From NCBI RefSeq assembly GCF_963678635.1, contig NC_087064.1, positions 36,713,716 through 36,777,715 on the forward strand: a stretch of DNA of 64,000 nt, read 5' to 3'. Origin of the DNA: Symsagittifera roscoffensis. Lineage: Eukaryota > Xenacoelomorpha > Acoela > Convolutidae. Under the pieces are notes generated by a model. The model was not told the origin of the DNA, did not search any database, and saw nothing but the letters and a program-made list of their open reading frames with translations. The position numbers and the translations under genes were made by a program. Of the stretch, positions 1 to 12,675 are shown one piece after another; the stretch's first letter is position 1, and each line of letters starts with the position of its first letter.

Positions 1-788
1 ATAAAATTCGATGTCAAAATCAATCCAAATTCTTCTTTTTACTTCTCATCATTATTCTAGATTGTTTCACCAGATGCTGAGTGGGTACAGGTTATCAATT
101 AGATTTGGATACGTAAAATTAGTGCGTACAGATAGGCATTGTAATCAATTTTTATTTGTAAATGTAAGCATGATTAATGTCTACTTTGTATGTTTTTGGT
201 TATATACATTTGTTTATAATGATTCATAAGTATAAATTCACTTATGCGATCAAAATTATGCCATCAGAAATGCCACTTTAATTAGAAAAACAATTCATCT
301 TACATTTTTTTGCTGCTCTTGATTTTGATTTCTGAATAGTTCACCACATACTAAAAAGTTACCAGATACAACATTAAAACGTTTTTCTATGCCTACATAG
401 ACATATAGTGTGTGATATAGTTTTACAAAACTAATCATTCGTTTCTTAACCCAACTAACCTAATATGTGCAATTTTAATTAGTAATAAAGCTAATAACTA
501 AAATCATTTAAATTTTTGTTTCAGGTTTTTAAATAGTTCTCACTAGCTATTTCATATGCAGTGTGAAAAAACGAATGTTTTTATTTATATATGAAGTATG
601 CGGATATGTAAGTGTCTAAATTTGTATGGTTTTTAAATCTCAATTTCGGGCTGATGTCTGTATGGGTTTATTTATTTTTGTATAAATGAAAAAAACTCGT
701 TCTTGACTTAAGTCCTGTTTTGTCATGAAAAGTTTTGTTTGTGTCACGTCAACGTAAATTTTAAATGTACAAAAAACATGTACAATTC

Positions 789-988
789 NNNNNNNNNNNN
801 NNNNNNNNNNNNNNNNNNNNNNNNNNNNNNNNNNNNNNNNNNNNNNNNNNNNNNNNNNNNNNNNNNNNNNNNNNNNNNNNNNNNNNNNNNNNNNNNNNNN
901 NNNNNNNNNNNNNNNNNNNNNNNNNNNNNNNNNNNNNNNNNNNNNNNNNNNNNNNNNNNNNNNNNNNNNNNNNNNNNNNNNNNNNNNN
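789..988. other. Assembly gap (200 N)
   Basis: Exactly 200 N. The intact right arm of the palindrome has only about 73 bases (1967-2039) at the mirrored position, so the N length is a placeholder, not a measured size. Confidence 0.97.
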
Positions 989-1418
989 TTTTGTTTGTTT
1001 ATTTGTTTAAGTTTTTGTTTAGGAACGCCTGTAACATAATCCTACTCTATGTTGGTAATCTTGCAACACATTTGTCTTACTGTTGTTGTCAATATCAATT
1101 TTGCTTAAAATTTAATCTGTTAAACAAGGCTAGAACTTATATACATGCCCTTCATAAGCAGGTTTTAATTTTTTTTTTCAGTTTTTTTTTATCTTTGATA
1201 AATCAGATGATTGCACGTTTCGCCCAAAACGCACACATAAGCTGCAGTTGTTAACTTAAATGCAATCAATGTTCATGAAGTTTTGCCACATAGACTTTCA
1301 AAAAATTGTACTCAATTGACTATCTATCAAATTAAATTTTTTTAAATTCGTTTGATAGTCCTTAAATTTTTCTGTTCCAATTTTGTCCTAGCCTCATTCG
1401 GTAATACAGTGTTTTTAT

Positions 1419-1535
1419 TGTCGGGATGATAGCTCAGCCATACCGTCTACACCAGTGAGAGGCGTTGCTCGTCGCTACTCTCCTCAGAACGCCTCTCACT
1501 GGTGTAGTCGGTGTGGCTGAGCTATCATCCCGACA
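1419..1535. repeat. GC-richer hairpin at the palindrome centre
   Basis: Innermost part of the palindrome: a 48-bp stem (1419-1466 with 1488-1535) with few mismatches around loop 1467-1487. It is clearly more GC-rich than its surroundings. The stem carries GATAGCTCAGCC, which loosely resembles a tRNA box A, but I see no box B or cloverleaf. Confidence 0.85.
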
Positions 1536-2827
1536 ATAAAAACACTGTTTTACCGAATGAGGCTAGGACAATATTGGAACAGAAAAATTTAAGGACTATC
1601 AAACGAATTTTAAAAAACTTAATTTGATAGATAGTTAATTGAGTACAATTTTTTGAAAGTCTATGTGGCAAAACTTCACGAACATTGATTGCGTTTAAGT
1701 TAACAACTGCAGCTTATGTGTGCGTTTTGGGCGAAACGTGCAATCATCTGATTTATCAAAGATAAAAAAAAACTGAAAAAAAAAATTTAAAACCTGCGAA
1801 TGAAGGGCATGTATATAAGTTCTAGCCTTGTTTAACAGATTAAATTTTGAACAAAATTGATATTGACAACAACAGTAAGACAAATGTGTTGCAAGATTAC
1901 CAACATAGAGTAGGATTATGTTACAGGCGTTCCTAAACAAAAACTTAATCAAATAAACAAACAAAAAATGCATTTTATTTTAAAAGCACTCATTCACAGC
2001 ATCTCAAAATAAAAAAAAATAGATGCACGACGTGTTTACGAATTGTACATGTTTTTTGTACATTTAAAATTTACGTTGACGTGACACAAACAAAACTTTT
2101 CATGACAAAACAGGACTTAAGTCAAGAACGAGTTTTTTTCATTTATACAAAAATAAATAAACCCATACAGGCATCAGCCCGAAATTGAGATTTAAAAACC
2201 ATACAAATTTAGACACTTACATATCCGCATACTTCATATATAAATAAAAACATTCGTTTTTTCACACTGCATATGAAATAGCTAGTGAGAACTATTTAAA
2301 AACCTGAAACAAAAATTTAAATGATTTTAGTTATTAGCTTTATTACTAATTAAAATTGCACATATTAGGTTAGTTGGGTTAAGAAACGAATGATTAGTTT
2401 TGTAAAACTATATCACACACTATATGTCTATGTAGGCATAGAAAAACGTTTTAATGTTGTATCTGGTAACTTTTTAGTATGTGGTGAACTATTCAGAAAT
2501 CAAAATCAAGAGCAGCAAAAAAATGTAAGATGAATTGTTTTTCTAATTAAAGTGGCATTTCTGATGGCATAATTTTGATCGCATAAGTGAATTTATACTT
2601 ATGAATCATTATAAACAAATGTATATAACCAAAAACATACAAAGTAGACATTAATCATGCTTACATTTACAAATAAAAATTGATTACAATGCCTATCTGT
2701 ACGCACTAACTTTACGTATCCAAATCTAATTGATAACCTGTACCCACTCAGCATCTGGTGAAACAATCTAGAATAATGATGAGAAGTAAAAAGAAGAATT
2801 TGGATTGATTTTGACATCGAATTTTAT

Positions 2828-5600
2828 TTCCAATTACAATTATTTATCCTAAATTGATTCGAAAACGTTTTGGAACAACATGCTTGTACATCTTTTTTGA
2901 TATAACATTTCCAATACAAGCAATTCGTAAAGCATGTAAATATCGAACATGCAATGCACACAATTTACGCATAATTATATTACTTTGTAGTATCTGGTTG
3001 AACATAGTACAGATACAACACCTAGTAAAATGTTCTAGAAAATCTCAACTACTCTGGAACTAAAGCTACATTGAGTTTGATTTGTGGCTTAACTCTTAAG
3101 TAATGTTACACTTCTGATTATATATACATAAAAATTAACCATTACACATACCGATAAACAGGCGTAAAAAATCAAACAGGGACTTATATACATAAATTCT
3201 AGTTTATTCGAACCATTCGCTTATCAGCCAGTGATAGATCATACACAGCGTAGCCAAATTGGATAAGTTTCCCAGCTGATAAACGAATTCTGGTAAGACT
3301 AAACCAGGTTAAAATGCAAAGGGTTTCTTTTTGAAAATCTTTCTGGTTGTGGACTGACATCTATACCCAATCATAAATCTCAATCGAACATAGAGAAATT
3401 TATGTGTTCATTTTAGAATAGCCGCTGAATACAAGATATGAATGTGAGCCCAAAACTATGCTGTGTAATTTGAAGAAAAGTATATAAAATTACTATCAAA
3501 AGTTAGAAAAGATGTGGTCTTGAATATACAAAACAAAGCATTTATCAGCTATCTCATTTCCAATTCATGATAAGACTTGTTCTGTTTTTAGCGCAAAAAC
3601 AACGCCTCTGCAGGCGCGTGCTTTCATCATTTGATTCATAATTTTACCCGTGTGAGTTCAATGTTTGCTCTCCGTTACCGCAAAACTTCAAAAAAAACTC
3701 TATGTGTAAGTTTTGACTGATTCCGCTCAAGAACGTATTTTTTTGACAAGACTGCTCACGGAGATTTTCTTTCCTTATTAGACAACAATTGAGTTCAAAT
3801 AATGATAATTGGATTGAACTAAATCACATATTTTTCATTTAGGTTATCTTATTCCATTTATATCTTTTAAAAGTATGGTTTAAAAGGCCATCAGAAAAGA
3901 TGAATTTTTGATCATCGGAGTTTATATCATCGATTCAGCGCAAATAGCCAAAGTTATGCTATTCAAGGATCTAGATTTACTCATCTCCTAATGAGCGCAT
4001 TCCTCTTTCGTAGAGACAAATTTTCCCAGAAAGTGGAGAGGCCCAAGTCGGCCTGGAAATGGAGCGACCAGCTTCACCTTGTTACTCTTGTTGCAGAAAT
4101 CAGTCTAACAGTGAGCCCTTGGTGCAGTAGGCAGACAACCGATATTAGCCAAAAGTAAACGCCAGTTGCTCGCAAAAAAACAAGAAAAAGGATCGGAACG
4201 CATCAATCTCTGTTATACGTGGCGTCAATTGAAAAGTTTTTAGTCTGTTTTGTGTTTTGTGATGCTTTTTTCAAATAGTTAAGTTGAATTTACTAATTTT
4301 TAGCTGTTTGTTTTGTAATCTAAATTAAATAAAACAAAAAGAACAATTTTTTTTGCTCTTAATTCTTTATGAATCACTAATTAGAATCATGTCTAAAAAA
4401 CGGTCGCTCTAGAGAATTCAAAATCGCAAAAAAAGATTGGGTTGTTTATTTTGCACAAATTTAAAATTTACTGAAAGTTTTCTTTATTACTGAAAAAATG
4501 AGTTGAACATCAGCTTAGAACAACTTTTGTTTTCTCTAAAACAACCCTTTACCGTTAGTTTTATCATAGTTAAAAGATTATTTTCTAAAATACTATAGCT
4601 CAAACTATCGATATTGCATAAATACGGGGGAAAAAGATGAAAAAAAGAACAGTTGAACCTGTATTAAATAGCTTTTTCAGAACCAAATATATTTTTTTCA
4701 AACAATAAAAGTTTTGATGGTTTGGCGAGAAAACATCATAATGTGCAAATTAGTCAATGTAACTTTGTGTACGGTTAAACCTGCAGCCTAATCGTCAACT
4801 GAAGATATATCAAACTACAGAACTAACAAATGAATCAAAAAACAAAGTTTTTTAAAAAAGATTACAATTCTTAGAACAATGGCTAAAATTTTTGTTTCGA
4901 ACCAAAACTTCCACTGTCTTGAATTTTCTGTACAAAACTAAGTAATAACGTGAAAGCAATTTTCGATATGTCAAAAAACTCTAATCGGACCGTCCGACAA
5001 AAAACTTTCATCAATTTGTTGAAATTTTCCCGTCTTATGCATGTTAGCAAGCCTTGGTTTTTTTTTCTGACCACTAAAAGCGCTTCTCATGACTCACTGG
5101 TCAACTTTGAGTTGAAGTTTGATACCGTTGGAAAATTCGTTTAGGAGATCAACAGACATAATAAAAAATTGTTTATCGCCCTTTTTTATTTTTTCAAAAA
5201 TGAACAACATTGCTAAATGGTGTAAATGAATTGACTGAAAGCTGGCATTTCTTTGCAAATCTCTGCATGCGACGTTTGCATTGTAAAAATCAAATTGTGT
5301 ATGTAGGTTTGGCTGTATTTGAATATATTCATACGTAAAACGTAATGAATATATTTTTGTGTGAATATTTTTAGTAATCTATAAAAAAAAAATGCAAGAA
5401 AAAATACTTTTTGTGATGCGTGTATGAATGCAAATTGATGTGTTTGTAAGTATGAGTACAATTTTTTTTCCTTATGCGCGTGTAAACCAAAACAATTGTA
5501 ACTAGAGGAATAACTATAACCCAACTTGAATTTTACTAAGGTTTCTAGTTTTTCTTGAAAGTTTGACAAGATACTATAAGCATAGTATATATGTACGCAC
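2828..5600. other. AT-rich stretch without recognised gene
   Basis: No ORF here has recognisable domain content or a convincing length. A pyrimidine tract ending in CAG near 4078-4097 resembles a splice acceptor, but the following frame does not stay open. I see no repeat shared with the rest of the window. Confidence 0.6.
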
Positions 5601-7240
5601 ATATGCTTTGCGTATGTGTGTATTTGTGTAAACTGTATGTATCTATGTAAAAGTGTACAACTTTTTGCATGTATAAATGTAAATAATCATGTATGTACAT
5701 ACTATTTGTGTGTACTCATTTGAGTATTTAGAAGTTATGTAAATTTATATGTTTTTTTTGTAAGTAGGAACTCTTGACTGCATGTCCGCTTGATTGAGTG
5801 AAAGAATACAAGCTAATTTTTGAATGAATGTATGTTTTTAGGCAAGTACTTATGCATATTCGTATATCAGTATGAAATGCGCGTTTATATTATTGTATGT
5901 AAAGACGTATGAATGCCAGTCTGTAATGCGTGATTCTTTTTGTCTGAATGTGTGTATACATTTGTCTTGATAGTGTGAAGTGAATGCAAGTTAGTTTGTG
6001 TGTTTACATATGCTTGTGTTTTAAATGTCAGCAGAACTAATAAGTAAAATCTTTGCATGTATGGAAGCAAAATTTGCGTGTGTGTCTATTTATGTAAACT
6101 GTATGTATCTATGTAAAAGTGTACAACGTTTTGCATGTATAAATGTAATTAATGATGTATGCACATACTATTTGTGCGTATTCATTTGAGTTTTTAGAAG
6201 TTATGTATATTTGTATGTTTTTATGTAATTATGTAAGTAAGAATTCCTGAATGCATGTCCGCTTGATTGAATGAATGAAGACCAGCAACTATTTTGTATC
6301 AATGTATGTTTTTCAGTTTGAAAGCATTTAAAAGTTAGCTGGTTTGCAAATTGTACAAACTTATGATTGAAGTTCTATGTCTGTTTAAAAGGAAAGTGAG
6401 TACACATGAGTAGTTGCATGCTTGTAAAGTACAATCCATGTCTTTTTGTAGGCAAGTACTTATGCATATTCGTATATGTGTATGAAAGGCACGTTTATTT
6501 GATTGTATGTAAAGACATATGAATGCCAGTCTGTAATGCCTGATTTTTTATGTCTGAAAGTGTGTATATATTTGTCTTGAAAGTGTGAAGTGAATGCAAG
6601 TTGGTTTGTGGGCTTACATCTGGTTGTATTTTAAAGGTCAGCAGAAATATTAAGTAAAATCTTTGCATGTGTGTAAGCAAAACTTTTCGTATAATTGGTT
6701 GCAGGTTTAAAATATGTATGCAAGTATGTAAAACTTATATATAAATGGTAGTTATTTTGCATTCTTCTTATGTATGAGACTGTATGTTTGTGTTCATACC
6801 TTTATGCAAGACTTCATTTTTGAATGTTTGTTGTATGGAAATATTTTTGCATATATGTATGTAATTTTGTATCTATGGTTGTATGAATATCTCTAAGTAA
6901 CTTTATGTTTTGTACATATATCTGTAAGTACATATCTATGTATCTATGTATGCATGTTTGTATATATGTGTTTATGGAAGTTTGTGCTTATGTGTACATT
7001 TATGTATGTTTGTATTCAGTAAGTGTGTATGTAATTGTTTTTGTATGTAAGTTTGTATGAATAACCTTATGTAAGTTTTTAAATGTGTATGAATAAACGT
7101 ATGTCTGTAATAAAATACGTATCACTATATTTTGTAAGTATGCATTTAAGTTTGCAACTTATGAAAAATGTATTTATGTTTTTATGTTTATACAAGTATG
7201 CAGCTTTATATGTTTCGTGGGGTATGTATGTTTGAGTATA
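5600..7240. repeat. TATG/TGTA-rich low-complexity tract
   Basis: Dense irregular runs of tgta, tatg and atgt words (for example 6845-7060) give a degenerate tetranucleotide-like tract. Because it is nearly stop-free on the minus strand in places, it yields spurious ORFs (5885-6070, 6495-6680) that are paralogous to each other. Confidence 0.85.
5616..6690. repeat. Tandem duplication, ~460 bp unit
   Basis: 5616-6075 is repeated at 6082-6690. The offset is about 470 bp at the start and 610 bp at the end, because the second copy carries an extra ~140 bp (about 6316-6445). Shared landmarks include GCATGTCCGCTTGATTGA and GCAAGTACTTATGCATATTC. Divergence suggests an old duplication. Confidence 0.85.
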
Positions 7241-9763
7241 GTTGAAATAGTTTATTTTATTTTATATAAAAGTATATATGTAACTCAGTTCAATTCCTTC
7301 TTATCTTTCTTCTTAAGTTTCTCGAATAATAGAAGATGATTAGTAGAATAATCAACCAGATACTATAATGCTATTTTTTTTTCATTTTCTTGATTTGCGA
7401 AACAATTTGAAAATTTTTTCAAAATTTTTTTCCTCGATTTATTTGATCTTCCAGGTATCCTCATTATGAACAATTCAATTTGAAAAAGTGGCATATGCAG
7501 CATTGATTTTAATTTCAATTTATCTGCAGTCAATGATTATGAAAAATGTTTTTAAATTGTAACAGGAAAGATCAGTTTTCAAGTTTTCACAAAAATTTTC
7601 CGATGGAAGCAGCAAATAACAAGTTTATTTGGAGACAGCATAGAGTCCAAAGTGTTTGATGAACTATTGCTCACAGAGATAAAGATAACGATTACCAAAT
7701 TATTAGAGAAAATTGATGGTTTATTGAGGAAAATCATTGACCGTGCAGACGAACACGATCGATAGAAGAATGGTAGAAAATGACATGCGGCTGGTAGAGC
7801 TGAAGACGGTAAGCGAGCAAATTTTAAATGACAGGTACTGTATAATTGAAGGATGATTGATCAATCTCTAAAAATCACAAATTTTCAATGGTTTTCATTT
7901 GAAAAATCATAATAAAGAATCAAACTTATAAACCCACAGAAGTGAAGCAATTGTGTAATCAGATAAACAGTCAGTATCACTTTTTTAAATTCAAGAATTA
8001 TTTAGTCGATAGAGCGTTTTATGAAATAGTTCAAAATGCTTACGCCTTTTGTCTTTGAAATTAACAGCAAGTCTTTCTGCATTGAGGCTCAAACTTTTAA
8101 TTCCTCAAAGTAAAACTGTCTAACAAACTTTTTATTGGCAAATTAAACATGTCTTTGTTAGTCGTTCCAGCTTAAGATAACACAACATAATTGACGTTTG
8201 TCGAAATGCATTGAAAATACAAAATGGCACTTACAACATTTCGGAAACTGTTGTAGCCAAATTGGTGTGAAAGCATTGTTTAGTGTGAAACAGCCATCAT
8301 CTTGACGGAATCCGAAGATTCAGGTAGAGTGTTAATGACAAGGCTTGATTTTTTATCTTGCAATTTCAAACAACTAACCGTTTTTCGAAGACATGTTTTG
8401 TTAATAGAGAAGACAAATATCACTGCAAAAATGAGAAGAAATATCATGATGCGAACTGTTTTGATACTTCTAGTGATCAGAACGTGAATGTGAAAGCTTG
8501 GGTCCTCTCAAACATATATTGAAAGAAAGGTTGATTTCTTGATAACACAATTAGTTGTAAATGAATAATCGAATATTTTGGTCAAAAAGCCACCGTTTTT
8601 TGAGAGGCAATAGAGTAATCATGGAAACATTCAAAAGATCAGATTTGTATAAAAAAACACTCAAAATTTGATTTGTTGAGCAGAGGGTTAATCAATGATC
8701 ATAACTGATAGCGCTTCAAACTTTTGAAAGCTCTAGCTAAAGTAGAAAGCTCTAGCTAAAACCAATTTGATCCTAATTTGAAGATACTGAGAACAGTTGA
8801 CCAGATTGTAGTATCAAATTAAAAAGTTATTTAATTGCATATTCTCTTAATGGACAAATCAAAAAATTTGGATGGTCAAATTATAACTCCGAATTCATAT
8901 CAAGTTTGTATTCATAACCTGTCTTAGTTTGTGTTCAGTCTTTCCCGATTGAATTTGCTCTAATTTGAATAACTGCTTTCCTTAAAAATCGCAAATAAAT
9001 TTTCACCTGCTTTATTTGATGGTCACACTGTTCTGTCGTACATATTGGCACACAAATAACAGTTTTCCCCCAGTTTCTAGGTCCGCTTTGATGAATATTT
9101 TCAAAAAGTCTGTTAGCAAAATAAAGTTAAAAAGAAATACTAAACGTTTTCTAGAAGCTCCGAAAATTGTTTCCTTTTTATTATAAAAAGTGGTATATGC
9201 AAGTCTTAGAAATGGCTGCAGCAAAATTAAGTGTTCATCAGTGTTCTCGTTTTTCAAGATCTTTACCCACTTCAACTTATTAGCTCTTTCAACCTTTCTA
9301 TAAGATCGAAGTTTTTGTCATAGACTTCAGACGTTTTTTCAGTCTCCTGTAGACACGGAAAATGGAAATGTCGAAATTTTCAAGCCAATTTCATTATTTT
9401 ATAGTTTTCAGTGTTTCGTAATTTTTCTTTGTTTTTTACCTTCATTTAGCTTAAAGTAATTTTTCATTTTTATTTCGATCAAATAGATCATTAATTTTTG
9501 CCTAAATAGAGGTGGCGGCCGCCGCACTTGACCAATTTTTCTTTCTTCGAGATTGAGCAATAAAACGTGCATTTTTGAAGGAAATCGTTCACCGCAGCCA
9601 ACAGTTAAGCTACGCTGCCAAAATATTGGCTTTCCTATATACCATATAGTTTGGTTGCATATAATAGGTATATAACGTCATTTTACATGTAAACAAGCCA
9701 ATACCCCCAAACTTTAGAAGGGAAAACATGCACCAACCAAAACTTAATTCCATTCCCATTTCC
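7241..9763. other. Unassigned AT-rich stretch
   Basis: I find no conserved domain, RNA gene or repeat family here. Minor items are a direct repeat GAAAGCTCTAGCTAAA at about 8728 and 8746, and a short GC island with a NotI-type site GCGGCCGC at about 9514. Confidence 0.55.
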
Positions 9764-9926
9764 ATAAAGTGGCTGGAAAATTACCAATTTTAACCCCCCT
9801 TAAAACATGCGTGCCCGAAAAAGTAGGGGCTTTAACCCCTTTGGGGGTTAAAAGTGGTAAGTACAACCGCACACCGAATTTTTTGGGGGGGGGGTTAAAA
9901 GTGGTCATTTTCCTAGCCACTTTTAC
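9764..9926. repeat. Short foldback, MITE-like
   Basis: The ends are inverted: AAAGTGGCTGGAAAATTACC on the left matches the reverse complement of the right end (…GGTCATTTTCCTAGCCACTTT) with few mismatches. Inside, a C-run and a G-run (TTTAACCCC / GGGGTTAAA) pair as well. About 163 bp with no coding content. A target duplication is not clear, so calling it a transposon is inference. Confidence 0.6.
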
Positions 9927-10491
9927 TATACTACTCAGAACTGTTTTGAATTTTTCGGACAGGTTTGAATTTCTGAATGCGTTTTTCTCAAATTGGGTTG
10001 AGATAAGACTAAAAATGATAAGAACCAGAGTTGCTTAAGACTTAACCCAAACTATTATGGTGCAAATGAGTCTACAAAGCTCGTGACCGAAATTTAACAG
10101 AAAAAATAGCTCATTTTGACTTGTTTTAGTCAATCAAAAAATCACGCTAAACCTACTGAGTCAATCGATGAACCTGTTATACAACCCTATGCAGATTACG
10201 AAAGGTAAAACTTCCAAATTTTTTTATGAAGGAATCTATTTGTTTGATAGGCAAAAAATGTCTTTTTGAAAGCAAAATTGAAACTATTTCAGCAAATTTT
10301 TCAAGAAAACACTTTTGTAGAACTTTGAAACAAAACAATTTCGAAGCTCAAACTTTGTTATTTTGAGCAGATAATTTAAATCAGCACTGTATACCTGCAA
10401 GTTTTCTCTATGTGGCATCCCTAAAAGACTGAAATAAAAAGAAACATTTGCATCTTTTTTGCAAACTACCCTTTTGAATTAGGCAATTCGA
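9927..10491. other. Unassigned stretch
   Basis: AT-rich sequence with nothing recognised. Confidence 0.5.
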
Positions 10492-10968
10492 GGCCATACT
10501 GTGCACTGGATAGGCGCACATTTTCGTGTATTTATCTTCCTGGATTCCACAGACAAACCTTTAAAAATGTTCAAAATGTAAGTGGATTCTACTTACAATA
10601 CTTCCGTGGATTCCGCGTACAAAAACCTGTAACGTAATTTTTGTAAGCTTCATCTGTAAGTGGAATCCGTATTTGTAAGCGGAATCCGCAAATCTAGGTG
10701 AATTCCGAACTTTGTTAGTTACTGAACTTGCTGATGAACAATACCGAATAAATTGGTTCTTTTTGGAAACACAACGCACAGCATATCGCCGAATTAGGTC
10801 AGTATTTGGAAATGCATCAATCCATCCAAAATACTAGTCAGTGTTTGGGATTCCATCAATTCCAAATACTGATCTAGTATATGCCGATTTTAGTGAAGTC
10901 ACGAGGGCAGTATTTGAGTTGAATCGAAAATAAAAACAAATCATGAAGGCCGTTTTTTGTTTGAATGT

Positions 10969-11182
10969 AAGTTGCTACATCTTTCTGAATAGCTGACTCG
11001 CATTTTTTAAACAATTTTAGATCGATCTCTAAAGTTTTTACTCTTTCTCTAATTTCGCTTGTGACCACCTGGTAAATAAGTTGCTACATCTTTCTGAATA
11101 ACTGACTCGCATTTTTTAAACAATTTTAGATCTCTAACGTTTTTACTCTTTCTCTAATTTCGCTTGTGACCACCTGTTAAAT
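10969..11182. repeat. Tandem pair of ~108-bp units
   Basis: AAGTTGCTACATCTTTCTGA opens both copies, at 10969 and 11078. The copies are nearly identical except for a 4-base indel near the GATC and a few substitutions. Only one unit exists in the opposite arm (about 11283-11383). Confidence 0.9.
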
Positions 11183-11205
11183 AAAAAACATAAGTTTAAA
11201 TGCTA

Positions 11206-11208
<3 letters not shown>

Positions 11209-11254
<46 letters not shown>
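11209..11254. repeat. (TA)n microsatellite at foldback centre
   Basis: About 23 uninterrupted TA dinucleotides, flanked by inverted CTATAC/GTATAG, at the symmetry axis of the foldback. Confidence 0.98.
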
Positions 11255-11257
<3 letters not shown>

Positions 11258-11970
11258 TAGCATTTAAATTTATGTTGTTTATTTAACAGGTGGTCACAAG
11301 CGAAATTAGGGAAAGAGTAAAAACTTTAGAGATCTAAGATTGTTTAAAAAATGCGAGTCAGTTATTCAGAAAGATGTAGCAACTTACACTCAAACAAAAA
11401 AACGGCCTTCATGATTTGTTTTCATTTTCGATTCAACTCAAATACTGCCCTCGTGACTTCACTAAAATTGGCATATACTAGATCAGTATTCGGAATTGAT
11501 TAAATCCCAAATACTGACCAGTATTTTGGATTGATGCAGTTCCAAATACTGACCTAATTCGGCGTTATGCTGTGCGTTGTGTTTCAAAAAAAAAACAATT
11601 TCGGTGTTGTGTTTATTCAGTGTCGTGTATCCAAACCCAGTTTTTTGGATTGATGCAATCCCAAATACTGACCTAATTCGGCGATACGCGGTGCGTTGTG
11701 TTTCCAAACACTCTCAACCCAGTGATTTCAAATATTGAATTTATATGGTGTTGTGTGTCCAAAATACTAAAAGATAACATCCACCGATTTAGTTAACCGA
11801 TGTTCTGATGTTTGTTCCTGGATTCCACTGACAAAAGTTCAGTCCTTGCTTTAACTTGCGCATTGCTATAGATAAGAATTCCAGCTCCAGCTTTTAATTG
11901 TTCATCAGCAAAATCAGTAATAAACAAAGTTCAGATTTCACCTACATTTGCGGATTCCGCTTACAAATAC

Positions 11971-12417
11971 GACTTTTTAACTAGCCATTTTTGACGGAAA
12001 TTTTTTGTATCATTTGAAAGTTATTGTTGTCCTGAGCTAAAATGTGAAAAAATCTATACCTCTGATCTTTTTTTGTAAAGTTAGGAGGGTTTAAAGATGG
12101 CTATTTTGGCTAATTTTAGACAAATAACGCGCGATACATTTTGCGCTAATAACGCGTAAGCGGAGATTTAATCATTCTTAGAAATCGTTCCAAGTTAGTT
12201 AAAACAGGTTATTTGCCGTAATTGATTTGTTACTAGGCGCAAAATTTATCACTTTGTTCTTTAAATGGCGCGTGTTGGGGGATGATTTTCACAAAAAATC
12301 TCAAATAAAAAAAAGTCATTTGTTTAATACAGTTTATTTTTTCAAGTTATTACTCCTCCATAAACGTCAAAATTCAGTCGGAACGTTCAAGGCTTCGCCC
12401 TGATACGAGTAGTCTTG
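11971..12417 (+). repeat. Hairpin-ended repeat family, copy a (5'-truncated)
   Basis: Matches copies b-e (23.3-25.9 kb) from ACTTTTTAACTAGCCA to the terminal hairpin block AGGCTTCGCCCTGATACGAG. Shared interior landmarks include TAACGCGTAAGCGGAGATTTAA and a TAAAG..GGAGGGTTTAAAG block. The 5' end with its own hairpin is missing: the copy begins where the foldback element ends. The Gypsy 5' LTR begins 11 bases after its 3' end. Confidence 0.85.
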
Positions 12418-12427
12418 TTTTTATCTT

Positions 12428-12669
12428 TGCGGTACAGTAGCTGGGGCTGCAGCTTCAGCCACTCTACAGTAACCTTGGGGAGTGCTTATGTCATTTATGT
12501 ATTTATAGGATTAGTATTATTCAAGGTCAACCTACGGTGACCTAATCTGTTCTACGACTGAACAGTGTGACCGTACTGCGTTATGGATTTCAGTCAAACT
12601 AAAAAAAGAAAAGAAATAAAAAGATTTCATGTGAATTGACTTTTTGAGATCTACCTTTTGTTATACTTA
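12428..12669 (+). repeat. 5' LTR
   Basis: Starts TGCGGTACAGTAG and ends TTGTTATACTTA. It aligns along its length to 19566-19800, with the block GTCAACCTACGGTGACCTAA conserved in both. It carries a 6-bp insertion relative to the 3' LTR near 12443. The end is not the usual CA, so the boundary was set by where the similarity stops. Confidence 0.92.
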
Positions 12670-12675
12670 ACAGAC

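Larger units (their letters stand above)
1..2827. repeat. Large imperfect palindrome (inverted repeat)
   Basis: The first ~1466 bases are the reverse complement of ~1488-2827: base 1 pairs with 2827 and base 788 with 2040. The arms meet at a 21-nt spacer (1467-1487). They differ at scattered positions (for example around 668/2160, 1105/1850 and 1795) but match over most of their length. The left arm starts at the window edge, so the repeat may extend outside. No coding capacity is convincing; short ORFs occur as mirror copies in both arms. An assembly fold-back is possible, but the mismatches between arms argue for a real inverted duplication. Confidence 0.93.
10492..11970. repeat. Foldback element centred on (TA)n
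   Basis: Outer blocks around 10664-10745 and 11897-11970 are inverted copies. The inner arms 10740-11208 and 11255-11585 are also inverted copies, meeting at an uninterrupted TA tract. The left inner arm contains an extra tandem copy (10969-11182). The right arm contains a second copy of a ~55-bp block (11528-11582 and 11648-11702). Short motifs of the type GTAAGTGGAATCC recur (10577, 10650, 10674). Its left edge (10492-10556, minus) matches the block that opens the duplications at about 34755, 43085 and 44407. Confidence 0.82.

Noticed and set aside
739-1254. 171-codon frame across the N gap
   Set aside because: About half of it is N. The mirrored frame in the intact arm (1695-1973) is shorter and has no recognisable content.
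1419-1535. tRNA or 5S-like gene at the palindrome centre
   Set aside because: Only a short box A-like word is present. The structure is a simple long hairpin.
4060-4150. Host exon with splice acceptor
   Set aside because: One pyrimidine-AG site without a sustained frame or donor site is not enough.
5213-5602. 129-codon minus-strand frame
   Set aside because: Lies in TATG/AT-rich low complexity with no domain. The absence of stops follows from base composition.
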